Source of the DNA: Dendrobium chrysotoxum
Taxonomy: Eukaryota; Streptophyta; Magnoliopsida; Asparagales; Orchidaceae
Direction of reading: 5' to 3'
Assembly: GCA_019925795.1 (NCBI GenBank)
Contig: CM034297.1
Location: 50,859,941 to 50,923,940, forward strand
DNA length: 64,000 nucleotides
The notes under the pieces are model-generated. The model was not told the DNA's origin, searched no databases, and saw only the letters and a list, made by a program, of their open reading frames with translations. Numbering within the stretch: position 1 is the stretch's first letter; each line of letters starts with the position of its first letter. A program made the position numbers and the translations under genes. Below are positions 46,397-58,881 of the stretch, piece after piece.

Positions 46397-48222
46397 ATGG
46401 TCTCCAAAGCGGCTTTTGTTTTGCTCGGTGTCATGATCATTGCCTGTAGTAGTTACAGCAATGCCAAAACTATAGAACACCTAAACATGATGGGTAAGTT
46501 ATGAAGCTTGATAAGTTATTTCGAACTTCCTTGATACATTTTCTTTATTTTCACACCTTTCACATGAGCTATGGAGAATTCTCTTTTGTCTCCCTAACAG
46601 TCGTGGGCTTAGCTTTTATATGATTGCATGAAAAGTGAATTTTCTAATATTTTATTTCTTGCGCTAAATGCAAAGCTTCTAGAGTTCAGTTAAAAGCCAA
46701 TGTCAAGTGATTAAACTCTTAGATATGATGTATCTTTGAAATCATAGCATGTTCATGTTGGGAAAAACTTATAAGTTCAGTATGCTTTGGTTGATATAAA
46801 ACATCAGTTGATTGTGCTTTTGTGCCTGATTAATGATATTAATTTTTTGCTTATTTTTTTGGATACTTTTATGTATACCCTTGAAGTCGTTGCCATGTAT
46901 ACAGCAATGCAATATATGACCAAATGGAATAAAGAAAACGAAATGGTTCCACATAATAAAGGCTCTAAACATGTATACATGCCTTTAAGTGATTTTAACT
47001 GTATTTGAAAAAAATGGTAAATACAAAATGTGGATGCTTTGTTCGAAAATCAAAACTTAATGATTTATGCTCAAAAGTAGTTCTTTCAGTCAGTTTCAAA
47101 TCGTTTCTACCTTCTGGTAATATGCCACTATTCGCTACATTCAATAAGCTAATCATTACCATCTAACATGCTTTTCTTAATCAACTTAGCTGTAATGACT
47201 AAAACTGACAAACTTCCCAAAACTTTTAGATGCAAATGCTGTTATTACAAGGAATGAAAAATTCTGTCAACTCTGTCAAAATTATACCACAAAAATAATA
47301 TCCTTTTTTGAGAAAGATGGGACGGCCATCAACCAGACTCTTTATCATGTTTGCCCCCTCCTGCACTCCTTGGAACAACAGGTATGCTCTACCTATGCTA
47401 CAACCCTTAACCTCTTCCATGTTCTGTTAGATAACCTGTTTTGCAGAATTTTCACTGAGAGCATAGTTTTCTAGTATGTTTGTGGCTTTTTAGAAGATTG
47501 ATTTCTTATATTTTTCCTATTTTGAATGAAATTGTTTTGGCAGTGTCTTTCGTTGGTAGACCACTTCATATCCATTTTGTTTGCGGAAATTGCTAAATTG
47601 CAGCCTGAAAAGATTTGTAAAAAGGTAAGTCTTTGTGAGAACAAGGCGTTGGCTCATGGAATAAAGTATGATGATCCCTGCACAGTCTGCCATAATGTTG
47701 TTAATGAAGTTCTCACTAAACTGGATGATCCAGATGCACAGGTAATATGCTATTGCGTTTGATATGCTTTGCAAATTTATGAATATGTTGGAATGCTTTG
47801 TGGAAGTGGTCTGATTCTCTAATGAATAATTTGGCTTTGAAAACTGATCATTTTTAGACATTTTATCTTCTACATTGCTATATTATGATTCGTTTATGTC
47901 CATTGGGAAATGTATTTTTATGCGGATGGGTGACTTCTGCATTTGAAATTTGCTTTAAGATGTAGTCCTGATATGAAACTTCTCCATATGTGTAGATCTA
48001 AGAGAAATTCCTTATTCTAGTTATTATAACATTAGCAAATTTACATATGCTTGCATTTTAGCGCGTTAAAAAAAAGAGGGAGCGGCAAGGTACTTTGTGT
48101 AAATTAATTGCGTTGTTGATGTCTAGCTGTTTCTTATTTTTGGTTTCTTGGTATCTCTGCAGCTTGAGATAATTCAGAAACTTCTCAAGGGATGCAGTCA
48201 GATTGGCAATTTTTCTCTTCAG
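46397..48222 (+). CDS. Saposin-B domain protein, 5' exons only
   Basis: Four coding exons join in phase: 46397-46493, 47230-47381, 47544-47741 and 48163-48222, all with GT..AG borders. The start is MVSKAAFVLLGVMIIACSS, a signal peptide; an upstream ATG at 46385 is in frame but spans a likely acceptor (ATGGCAG|GC). The first saposin-B domain has the expected six cysteines: CQLC, CP, C in CLSLVDHF, and the closing ICKKVSLC. A second domain starts CTVCHNVVNEVLTKLDDPDA and LEIIQKLLKGCSQIGN. It then stops at the donor CTTCAG|GTAAGC. The exon that should supply the last cysteines (CKxxVxxYGP type in plant prosaposin-like proteins) is not visible in the window. Plant saposin-like proteins are secreted or vacuolar lipid-interacting proteins. 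The gene is either cut off by insertions or has an intron of over 15 kb. Confidence 0.8.
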
Positions 48223-48667
48223 GTAAGCTTTGACAAGCTAGCTGCCAAAAATATAGAAGCAAAACAATCTCAACCAAGATTTAAACAATTTATACTGCCA
48301 ATTTAAGTTACAAAAGCAGCCAAATAATTGGTGTCTATGTCATAGTCTAAGGCTCCATTTGGCATAGATTTTTGCTTCATGCTTTTGCAATTGTGAACAA
48401 TAGAAGCAATTTTATATTGTTTGGAAAAATAAACATGAGAAAAAGTTTATGACAGTGGAAAAGTAATTTTTTTTACAACAATGATTTAGCTAGCTTCATA
48501 AAAACACTTTTATGGAATTTGGTTTTCTTATATTATTAATAAGTCACTTATTTTAATAAATTATATGTGAATTAAGATCAAGATACTTTATTAAAGTTAT
48601 ACAACATTCATATTAATATTCATTTTGATCATTCAATAATTTTATATCAATGTCACCGATTTCTTTT
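48223..48667 (+). other. Sequence after the fourth saposin exon
   Basis: This begins as intron (GTAAGCTTTG). I see no further exon. A piece at 48350-48440 (AAGGCTCCATTTGGC) looks like half of a small foldback element. Confidence 0.4.
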
Positions 48668-50167
48668 ATAAATAAAAAATAAAAAATCCTAATTAGCATT
48701 TACGATGAGTTCATGATGAGGACATCTGATCGTGGAAAGTTTATCAGAGGAGCCGAAGATTTACGACCATGATTGAACCACTTTTTTTTGAGTTATTATT
48801 TGTATTTAATTTATTTATGCATCTTTTCTGTTTTTACCCTCACTTGAGGGAGTAGGCTTATGTGACCCCAGGGGCACTTTTGTCATTTGATTTATTATTG
48901 TGTTTTGGCTATTTATAGCCCCCTCATCTTCTTTTTGAGGGATGATGAATATGATGATTAATATTTTCTGTACTTGTGTTCTTGGAGAGTTGAGAGAGCT
49001 CTTGAGAGAATTGAAAGTCCCTAGGTGAGGGCAAAGTACTACCCATCAGCCGCTGGAAGTGTCGGGGTCTTGGTCCTCCCCCTCCATCAATTTCTTCTCC
49101 CTCCTCCTCCTAGCCGCCGCCCCCATCTTCCCTGTATACCTTTGGCTGAAACCCCTCCCCACGCCCAAACCCTAGCCGACCATAAATTCCCCTCTTCCCC
49201 TCCTAGCCGCCGACCCAAGCCCCCAAACCCCTCCTAGCTGCCGGACCTAAACCCTATCCCCTCCTCCAAGCCATTGGCCACATCACCCCCTCCCTTGCCT
49301 CCAAATTTCAAATCACCAAATTGATGCTTTCCATTTATAATGCATTTTAAATTAGAAAGGTTTTTAAATTCAGATTCTATTATATTGGAATTTAAATTTC
49401 CTTTCCTAAAATAGGATGAGTTATATTAGGAAAGTTCCTCCAATCAAGGCCATTTAAATTTGAATTTAAATTAGAGAGATAATTGTATTAAATTCTCTTT
49501 CTTAATTTAAATTGACTTAGATTGGCAACTCATTTAAATCCCTTAATTTCCTCAAATCTTCTTTAAAGTATGTGGGCCCTGCCTTCCCCTCTTGGCCCCC
49601 CCTCCTCTCTCTCTCATCTAATTATTAGGCCCATTAAAGCTCCCCAATCAATCCATCAAAATCCCATATAATTGGGCCGCCTCCCCTCCCCTCCTTTTTT
49701 CTGGGAAATTCAAATTCAAATTCCCCAATTACTTCCACCCTTTAAGGCTAGAATTAAATTTCAGAATTTTAAATTGATTTCCTTACCTTAATCAACACAC
49801 AAAATCGGAAATCAATTTCCCCTTTCACTCCTAGCTTTGGTCGGCCACTAACCCCACCACCTTCTCTATACTTCTTCTCTTATGCTTGATATTTCACCTA
49901 AGGAGGAAGAAGTAGATCCTCCTCCCTTTAACAACTACATTCAAACTCCTCGAGCATTGCAACCCTTTAAAAACGTCAAGGAGTATTTGTTCCAAAGCAA
50001 ATCACAGATGAACATCATCCTGATCCTGAAGAACATCGGAGCACAAATTCAAGAGCTTGACGGAGTTCCACATCAAGATTAGAAACTTGACGAAGGTGAA
50101 CTCTTTTTCGATCCTTTTGTCCTTCTAACTTTTCCTCGATCGTGGCATCATTAAAAGTTATGAAATT
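48668..50167 (+). mobile_element. LTR-like region preceding the large inverted repeat
   Basis: A possible end of a gypsy polyprotein region (near 48690-48770) is followed by a block with a TATA-like GGCTATTTATAGCCC (about 48908) and then a long C-rich leader (49020-49320) with many CCTAGCCGCCG words. Short frames in the leader have no domains. A retrotransposon LTR plus leader is the most likely reading, but no boundaries or target duplication were found. Confidence 0.35.
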
Positions 50168-53100
50168 TGTGGGCTCCAAAAATTCGCCCCCGGCCTCCCC
50201 CTTTGCTTTTTTGAAGGAGTTTTAAAGGATTAAGTTCCAGGGTAAATTTTGGGAAGGTAGATGGGTTTGTAGATAAGACACTACCCAGAGATTTCGCCCT
50301 CATTTTGCGAGGACTTTATGATCTGAGTTCTGGTTTTCTAAAGGCGCAAGCCCCTATAGTTAATTACTCCTCCCGATAACGAGAGAGAACTTTCGATTAA
50401 GGCTAGTCGTCGATCAGATACGTAAAGATACGTGTTATCTGGCATATAGTAGCAGCATGAGTTTGGAGATGTGTTTGAAGGTTGATATTTAAAATAGAAA
50501 TTTCACCACCTTGCACTTAAAGCGGATGGTGGGGGAATGGATGATGGACCCGATCAAGATCCCATGGTTCTGTCGTCCTGGGCCATCGTGGTCCCTGGTT
50601 TACTTAGTCAGAGGAGGTGGTTGACCCAACCTGACAGAAGGATCCTTGTCGGCAGCCATGAGTTGCTTCGTCTAAGGGTACCTTGCAAACCTAGGGGGAT
50701 GTTTGTTTAAGGGGACAAATTTGAATCTACCTTAGCTAACAGAGGGCTTTGTACCCTATCAATCATATCCTATTGATTCATATCTCAAGGATTTGATGCC
50801 ACTAAGGGACGCATTGGCTCTAGCCATAACCGCTATCTCGTGGTGCTATTTGGCAACAAAACCACTCGATTCAGAGGGCCTCGGGTCATAACCGTTTATC
50901 TTGCAGTGCTATTTGGCGGTGAAACTGCCGGTTAGAGGACATATATCACGTTCATTGGCAGGAGATTATTTGATAATGGATCCTAGTGATATTCTCGATC
51001 AGGCATTAGCTCTATGTGAGCTGAAGTAAATTTTAATTTATCCACCTCGGCAAACTGTTGCAGAAGGTGGATGAATTTTGCTTTAAGTGATTGAATGGTG
51101 TTTATTTCAATTTTAAATATCTTGAAATTTGGGATTTTTGGATTTTGTGGGAATTTTGGTGGCATTTGATAGTGTTTGTGAACCCCTCTGGTTGAGATTA
51201 ATGTTCAACACGGCCATTATCGAGATAGAAAGGGGTCATTTGTATTTATGTGTTGAACCTTGTCGACTCTATCGGGCTGTCGATAGAGGATCGGGTTTCA
51301 AAGGCTTTATGCCTTTGTGAGTGAATTCTCTTGATTATAGGCCTTGAAGGCCTAATATGAATGTGTTAAAATAAATATCCCGGTCGATGTCGTGACCGTA
51401 TATTTGTTTGATAGTCCGAGCCGTGTCAACTTCTATCTATCCATATAGAAGGATCGGGCTCAAACTTGAATTCACTTATTAACTCGCGCAGCATCTCTAG
51501 ACGTCACGTGTGTACTAATAACACGTTTGTCGGGGCCCATGCGGGTGTTTGGGGGCATTTTATGATTATTTGTTGAACAATGTTGACTCTTATTTACCTG
51601 CTTAGGAGGATCGGGTTCAAATTTATTGACCCGCGCAGTATCCCTAGATGTCACGTGTGTTCTTACAACGCGCTCGTCGGTGCGGGTTTACAATTACACG
51701 TGCATTGCGGTGTACCTATGTTCATATAAATTACAATGCATGTGCGGGGTATTTTCAAAAATTTATGACGCTGCTCAGTTGTGCGGGAAACCTTCATTTG
51801 AATGCAGCATTTTATTTGAAAGCTTGTACACGCCTTCTGTCTGCTTGTATACAGGTTGCAGTTCCGGTGGCGTGTTGTAGCAGCTTCTGGACTGAGTTGT
51901 TCGCTGCTTTATACAGGTGGACTGTCGTGTACTACTCATTGCTTTCCGCAGGTAGATGTAGTACACTAATGAATCTCCTACTTTCATTCGTAAGAGCTTA
52001 GATTTGTTGCAGAATTTCTATATTTTTCTGTAGATAGCACTTTGCATACGTGAGAGGCTTCCTAGGATGGCTCGTAGGTATTTGAATGTGCTTTAGCCTT
52101 ATGTCTTTGCTTGCGGAAAACATATGTACTTGTGTCCATGGAGGGTTTATCGCACTTACTTCATATCCACTATTGTTATCCACAAGTAATTTCATTGGTT
52201 GTCACAGCTCACAGGGGAATGTGTATTCGTCTACAAGTGAACCGACCTCAGCCGTAGGGATATCACAACCTTAGCTACATACCACTTGAGTGTATTTGTC
52301 TTCTATTGGATGATTGTTGGCTGTAGAGATACTACAATATCCTTACTACAACAGCTCGTAGGTAATGTGCATTATGCTATAGATATGCTATCTTTTCTTA
52401 TAGATAGTATGCTTTTTGGTATCTTGATGATGACTACGAGGATGCTAGAATACTCTTGCTACGAGAGTTTGCAGGTGCTTGTATCTATTGCATATTAGTC
52501 GTTGCATCAACTAGTAGTTCCCTTCATTAGGGCTTTTGATCTTCAATATACAAGTTCATTGATCGATTAATATGAACATTGCTGATTTTATGTTGGCTAT
52601 ACATAAATCAAAGGTCCTGCAGCATATCTATTCTTCTCATTTGAAAGTAGACTGTTATGTACTCATTTACACATTAGTCTGCATTAACAACAAAGGATCT
52701 GCTTCTCCTACATCTCCCCTGCTTTGCTTGTGAACATATCATTGTATGATTCTCGTTACAATTCATGCATATTTCATCGATTGTGTTGTTATTGGCGTGC
52801 ATATTGCTCTTGCTCATACACGATGCATTCATTGTTCATTGCATTTATCTTCTCATTAGCATTTGATCTCCCTATTGCATGTTGTTTCTGAGTGGGATGT
52901 AGGATTTTGTATCCACCATGAATCTTTGCTTGCATGAGATTTGCATGAATTAAACGTTTCTAGCGGCATTTGATTGTATGATTATTCATCATCATTTGTG
53001 AGTAAATGATGTTGGTAGGTTCTATATTCATTGCAAGTCTTCCTTTTCACCACAAGTTTCATATATGTTCCTTTGCATTCGTTCGTGTCCCCTGTAATTA

Positions 53101-54000
53101 ACTTGTAACTCTTTGCTTATGTTCAAATCATTCAAGTCATGGTTCATTTAAGTGAGGTTCAAGTTCTTTTAATGCTCAAATCAAGTTTGAGTCCAAGTCC
53201 CGCTTGATGTTGTACAGTTCAAGTTTAAAGTACAAGTCCTTGTCATCAAGTTTATGTCCTTTGTAGTTCGTTCAAGCTCGCTGAGTCCTTGCAAGTTCAA
53301 GTTTGAATCAATTTCTTTGTTCATTTGAGTTTGAATCCAACTAGTTCAAGTCATATTCGTTTAATATTCAAATTAAGTCCAAGTTCTGTCCACTTGATAT
53401 TCAAATCAAGTTCAAGCTCTGAATTTAGTTTGAGTTCAAGTTTAGTTCAGGCTCTTTTGTATTTTTTTTTGTTCAAGTTTCATTTTAGTTCATTTAATGT
53501 TCAAATCAAGTCCGAGTGCAGTCTTCATCCGAAATTTTGGCAGCCTCCCGGCGTCTCCCCCGTTTAGGGGAAAAATCAAGAGTCATAGCCTTCCCGCCAC
53601 GTTAAGAAAGACGTGCACGGTCGGTGTCGTGGGACATCGCGGCCGTAGTCTTTATCATCCACCACGCCAAAAAAGACGTGTATAGGTCTTCGAAAGCACC
53701 TGTGTGAAAAAACAGTTTTTTCCCCGTGTATGGGTACTTATGTTTTTTTGGCCCTGTCGTGCTAAGAAAAGCACGCACAAGGATTGCCCGCCTCGTTGTA
53801 AGTATCGCACCAAGTTCCCTCTCACCACGCTAAGAAAAGTGTGCATGGGTGGTCCTTTGGCGCGCCACGAACACCAAAAACAGGACTTTGGGGGGGATTA
53901 CCCGCCTTGCCGCTAGCACCGCAACGAATTCCCTCCTACCGTGTTAAGAAAAGCGTGCATGGGTGGTAGTTCGCCGCGTTGCAAGCGCCGAGAACGGGTT
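50168..54000 (+). repeat. Left arm of a very long inverted repeat
   Basis: The arm starts TGTGGGCTCCAAAAATTCG and pairs in reverse with 56945-60531 over almost its full length. Landmark pairs are 50168-50357 with 60341-60531, CATAACCGTTTATC (50889) with its inverse near 60215, GACGTCACGTGTG-like motifs (51501 and 51647) with 59387 and 59591, and the block at 53530-53990 (CCTCCCGGCGTCTCCCC) with 56945-57410. A 428-bp segment (50358-50785) is only in this arm. Two tandem units with GGATCGGG..CACGTGTG lie at 51450-51530 and 51600-51680. No coding region. Confidence 0.85.
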
Positions 54001-54545
54001 TTCTCAAGTTTAAAAGGTTATACCTTGGCGAGGGAACATCATTGAAGTGGGCACATGGATCGAGGCAAGGCAAGAGAAGCATTTCTTTTAAATTATAATT
54101 AATTATAATTAATGATTATTAATAATAATTAAATATAGTTAAAAAATAATTAATTACCATTAATTTAATTAATTATAATTAATTAATTATATTTAAAGAT
54201 AACTAATTATAATTAATTCGATTAATTATAATTAATGTTTAATAATAATAATTAAGTATAGTTAAAGTAATTAATCACAATTCATTTTAATTAATTATAG
54301 CTAATAATAATTAACTATAATTAAAAAATGATTAATTTCAATTAATTATAATTAATTATTATTAATAATAATTAAACATAATTTAAATAATTAATTTTAA
54401 TTAAATATAATTAATGATTATTAATAATTAAATATAATTAATAATAATTAATCTTTAATTAGTTATATTTAATGTTATTAATAATAATCAAACATAATTA
54501 AAATAATTAATTATAACTAATTAGAAAAGTAGGATTTGAACAAGA
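54001..54545. repeat. AT-only degenerate tandem array
   Basis: From about 54085 to 54520 the sequence is built of variants of AATTATAATTAATGATTATT, with a period near 50-60 bp. It forms many potential local foldbacks. No coding meaning. Confidence 0.8.
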
Positions 54546-55330
54546 TTAGAGCAGGATTTAGGTTAAATCTCACAGCAAGCTAAAGCCTTAGTTCCCTCTT
54601 TCTCTGCCGTGAGCCTTCACTAGATTTAGCCGAAGAAGTGTACGAAAGGGAGATATTTACCTTTGCAGAGAGCAAGCTCCCAATTGTTTCCTCCGATTCA
54701 AACAGAGAACGGCGAAATGCCATGACTTCCGATCCGTCAGGAAGGAAGGTTGTCGATGGAGGCATGGATGTAGCGACTATGGAAGGAGGTCTTTGGGTTC
54801 AGCCAGAGAAGGAGATGAATGGGGAAGAGGCTCTGGTGGATTCGACTATGGGAGATTGGAAGTGGCTGGAGGGGTTGCGGCTGCTAGGTAAGGGTCGGGC
54901 TAGGAGTTTGGTGACAATCCAACGAGCTCTGGTCGCTACTTCCAATCTGACGGGCATTGACGTCTTCGAAGGAGGCGTTGACTTCGAAAGAGGAAGGCAA
55001 GGGATCGGAGGTTTTGCGAGAGTTGTGGGAGAAAGAAGCGTCGAAGAGAGCTAAACGAAGTAACTTCATTTTCTATTTAACGACGTGCAGAACGTCATAT
55101 TGGGCAGTGTATGAGGGATTCGCGCAGAAATCTTGGAACGACGCCGAAGGAATAGTGATCTAGCGGGATTTGAGCAGGATCTTGGGCAGGTATGATTCAT
55201 TTTTGTTTCCTTTGGGGTATTATACAGAGGTCAACAAAAGCTTCTTTGCTAAGCCATTATGATGAGCATGTGTGAGGGATCTTAATAGTGACTAGTCTTA
55301 TTGTTAATCAAGAGATTTCTTTTGAAACCC
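54546..55330 (+). other. Spacer segment shared with 60860-61045
   Basis: 54546-54680 (AAATCTCACAGCAAGC..CCGAAGAAGTGTACGAAAGGG) matches 60900-61035 in the same orientation with several indels. The following open frame (54638-55054, plus) has no recognisable domain, so I do not call a gene. This could be the leader or internal part of the element that makes the inverted repeat. Confidence 0.5.
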
Positions 55331-56571
55331 CACTACAGAAAATTAGCTTTTACCGGTGGATTCCATCCGCCGGTAACAACGAAAACGCCGGAAATTCCAA
55401 GTTTCCAGCGTATTTTCGACGAAAATTGTTTCGACGGTAATTCACGCGTCGGAAAAACATTACCGGCGTATTTTTTCGCCAGAAATATTTCTGGCGGACT
55501 TTCCGGCGGAATACCAGCAGAAACCTTAGACAAGACGACGCCTTTTATGTTATCGCATTTCAGCGTTTTATCCGCCAGTATTTTCGGCGGAAATCTTCCA
55601 CCTGAAATACCGGTGGATATTCCGTAACAAAAAATGACGGCCTGTTACCGACGTATATTACCGTCGCAATATCCGTCGGAAGCACCGACGCAAATTTCTG
55701 GCAGAAAAGTCATCATATCATCTTACCGACAGGGTTTTTGGCAGAAAATCTGTTGGAAAATTGTAACATAATAAAAAAAAATCTTCTTCCTTTTGAAAAC
55801 TGATTTCCATAATTAAACCTTGTTGACCTCCATGCTGCAGCCAACGGATAAAACAAAAAAAATATAATAAAAAAGGGTTTGAATCATTACCTGTACACAA
55901 AATCCCGCACCCATCCCCTATTCTCTGCCAAAATCTCGCTGCTACAGTCTTATTCGCAGTCTGCAACGACGCCGCTCAAGTCACTTCCCCCGCGTGCGGA
56001 GAGCAGATCGAGCGAGTCGTTAAATACGACAGCCAAACGAAGTTTTTGCACTTTTTCTCTCTGCCTCCTGATCTCAAGCCTCCAACCCCTTTTCTTTCTT
56101 CCTCTCTTGCAAAGCCTGTAGCACGAGCCCTAGCCTCCTCCATCTCTGTCCGATTCAATCCAGCAAGGCCGAACTCCTCAAGACCTTTACCCACAGGCCT
56201 GCTCTACCTAACACCATTCCCGAATCCTCATCAAGCCGACCTCCATTCCGCGAGCAGAAGCCGACGAACCTCCCTCTTCTCTCAGACGAACTCTGCCCTA
56301 GCTTCGCCCGACCTCTCGTTTTCTTCGATCCAGAAAGAGAGAGAGAGGGCTCTTCTTACCCATCAACCTTCCGACCTACAAGCCTCTTGTAGCCGACTCT
56401 CTCTTCCTTGCCAACCTCCCAAGCCCCAATCGACGCCAAATCTACCTCTACAATCGCAAGCCTCGACTCTGACCTCCAGCCCATCTCCTTGCTCTACCTA
56501 TTTGAAGTCCTTACCTGTTCAAATACTCTATATCCGTCGCCCTCTACCTGACATTCATACCCGACTCAAGG

Positions 56572-56574
<3 letters not shown>
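55331..56574 (+). mobile_element. CACTA-type transposon end with subterminal repeats
   Basis: CACTACAGAAAATTAGC at 55331 opens a region (to about 55760) packed with short inverted and direct repeats of the type TTACCGGCG, GCCGGAA and CCGTCGG, as in CACTA subterminal regions. The C-rich part after 55990 has a 195-codon frame without a known domain, running into a (TA)n tract. No matching far end was found. Confidence 0.6.
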
Positions 56575-56635
<61 letters not shown>

Positions 56636-56944
56636 GTAATTATAATTATAATTATAATTATAGTAATTATAATTTCATGTTATTTTATTTTCTGTTACTA
56701 TTAATGATTTATCAATGTTTTTTTTATTTAAAAAAATATTATGAATATATATATTCGTGTGTGTGCGCGTGTTTGTGAGAGGAAAGCAATAAAAAAAAGA
56801 AAGAGAATGCAAAAAAAAGAGAAAAGAAAAGTGAAAAAAAAAGAAAGGAAAAAAAAAGAAGAAAAAGAAAAAAAAAGAGAAAAGAAATATTAAAAAAAAG
56901 AGAGATTCAAAAAAAAAAGAAGAGAGAAAAAAAAGAATTTCGCA
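56575..56944. repeat. (TA)n tract and purine-rich strand
   Basis: A (TA)n run lies at about 56575-56632, followed by (TAAT)n to 56660. From about 56780 to 56935 the plus strand is almost entirely A and G (AAAGAGAAAAG type). Confidence 0.9.
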
Positions 56945-58826
56945 AACTTAGGAAAATCCATTTCGGCGCTTGCAGCGCGGCGAACAATCACCCATGCGCG
57001 CTTTTTTTAGCACGGTGGGAGGAAGCTCGTCGCGGTGCTTGTGGCGAGGCGGATTATCCCCCCTTTAAGTCCTGTTTTTGGCATTTGTAGTGCGCCGAGG
57101 GACCCTCTATGCACGCTTTTCTTAGTATGGTGGGAGGGAACTCGATGCGTTGCCTATGGCGAGGCGGGCAATTCCTGTGCGCGTTTTTTTTAGCACGGCG
57201 GGGCAAAATATGAGTACCTGTATGCGGGGAAAAATTGCTTTTTCACACAGGTGCTTTTGAAGACCCATGCATTCCTTTCTTGGCGTGGTGGATGACGAAG
57301 GCTACGGCCGCGGTGTCCCCCCGACACCGACCGTGCACGTCTTTCTTGACGTGGCGGGCAAGCTATGACTCTTGATTTTTCCCCTAAACAGGGGAGACGC
57401 CGGGAGGTTGCCGAAATTCAGAGCAAAATAAAGGGGACTTATGAACAAGGACTTGGACAATTACAGGGAATCGTACTTGAACTTGATTAAACAAAATGAT
57501 TTAAGCAAACTCAAATGATGAACAAAGCGTGGACTTAACTTGATTGAACAACAAAGGATTTAAATGAACTAAATTCAAACTTGAATAAATGAGCAAAAGA
57601 TTTAAATCAAATTCGAGCATTAAGAACTTGAGCTCGCATAAAGAACTAAAACTTGAACGAATACAGAAGACTCATTTTGGACAAGACCAAGGAAATTGGA
57701 CCAAAGAATCAACAAAAGTGCAAATCATGAATTAATGAGTACAAATGTTAATCAAGCCTAATCATCCAAATGAAAGTTAACATATGAGCAAAGATTTTAT
57801 GATGATTCGAAGAACCCAAACTTGGATGGAACACGTGGAATCAGATTTTGATTCAACAAATGAACTATCAAGTGGATATGAATCTTAAAGAATCATCAAA
57901 CCTGAGTGCTCGTTAAATGAATCTTGACCATTCAAGTGGATATGAATGAACAATCAATGATTCGTGGGGAATAAAGAAAGCTTCTACATCCCACTCACAA
58001 GTAGTTATGGGATATTTGTGAGTACTCGTAAATGACAACGAGTAGTGGGCAAATGAATACACTAGCATTGGATGTATAGTGTGGCGATCATCTACAGACA
58101 GTGAATGATGGAGTTCAAAGAAGCCCTTGATAATCATTCTATGAACAAAAAACTAATGGAGCCAAAAGACTTATACCAAAACTCAAATGGATATGATTTG
58201 CTCACAAGCAAATGAAGACTTATAAAGAATCATCATACATGTTGCAAATTATATATGGAAGTAAGGAATTTACAACCATTCCCTGTGAGCTATAAAAATC
58301 AAATACACTGATCCTCATACAGGCAAAGACAGCATGTCCGCAGTGCATTCGAGCTCCCTACAAATAAAGGAAGATGATACGTAGTGAAGTGCAAATGTTT
58401 ACGAGGGGTTGTAGGGGATCCATATACATGCTACATGCTATCTGCAAGCAAACGCTGGATGATATATAGCAAAGGAAAATGTCTATGGCTCGTGTAGGAA
58501 ACCCACTATACCTATAAAATATCATCTACGGGCGAAAATGAGACATCTGTAGTGCCTACAAATACATACAATGTCATTTGTAAGGGGTCCATCATGCATA
58601 TGATACATCACCTGCAAGTAATCAAGTGTGTTTACGGGAAATCAAGGACAAACATAAGCACCCACAAGCTGATATATGAGACCCTCCATTCATACAATGA
58701 TCCTAACTACAGGTAGTGATGGTGAACATATCACTAGAATAATGGATTCTCTATATGCATGATATAGAAGACCACAATGAATGTAAAGGCCTATTAGCAT
58801 CGCTCGAAGGTGCGTCATATGCATAG

Positions 58827-58881
<55 letters not shown>

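Noticed and set aside
51626..52001. Overlapping frames in the left arm and their counterparts at 59054-59330
   Set aside because: The frames differ between the two arms and carry no conserved protein, so they are chance openings in a repeat.
54638..55054. 138-codon plus-strand frame in the palindrome spacer
   Set aside because: No domain, starts within a segment repeated outside any gene, and an overlapping second frame is equally open.
56046..56633. 195-codon frame ending in a run of Tyr-Ile
   Set aside because: It runs into a (TA)n tract, is low-complexity and Pro/Ser-rich, and lies in a CACTA-like region. No homology is recognisable.
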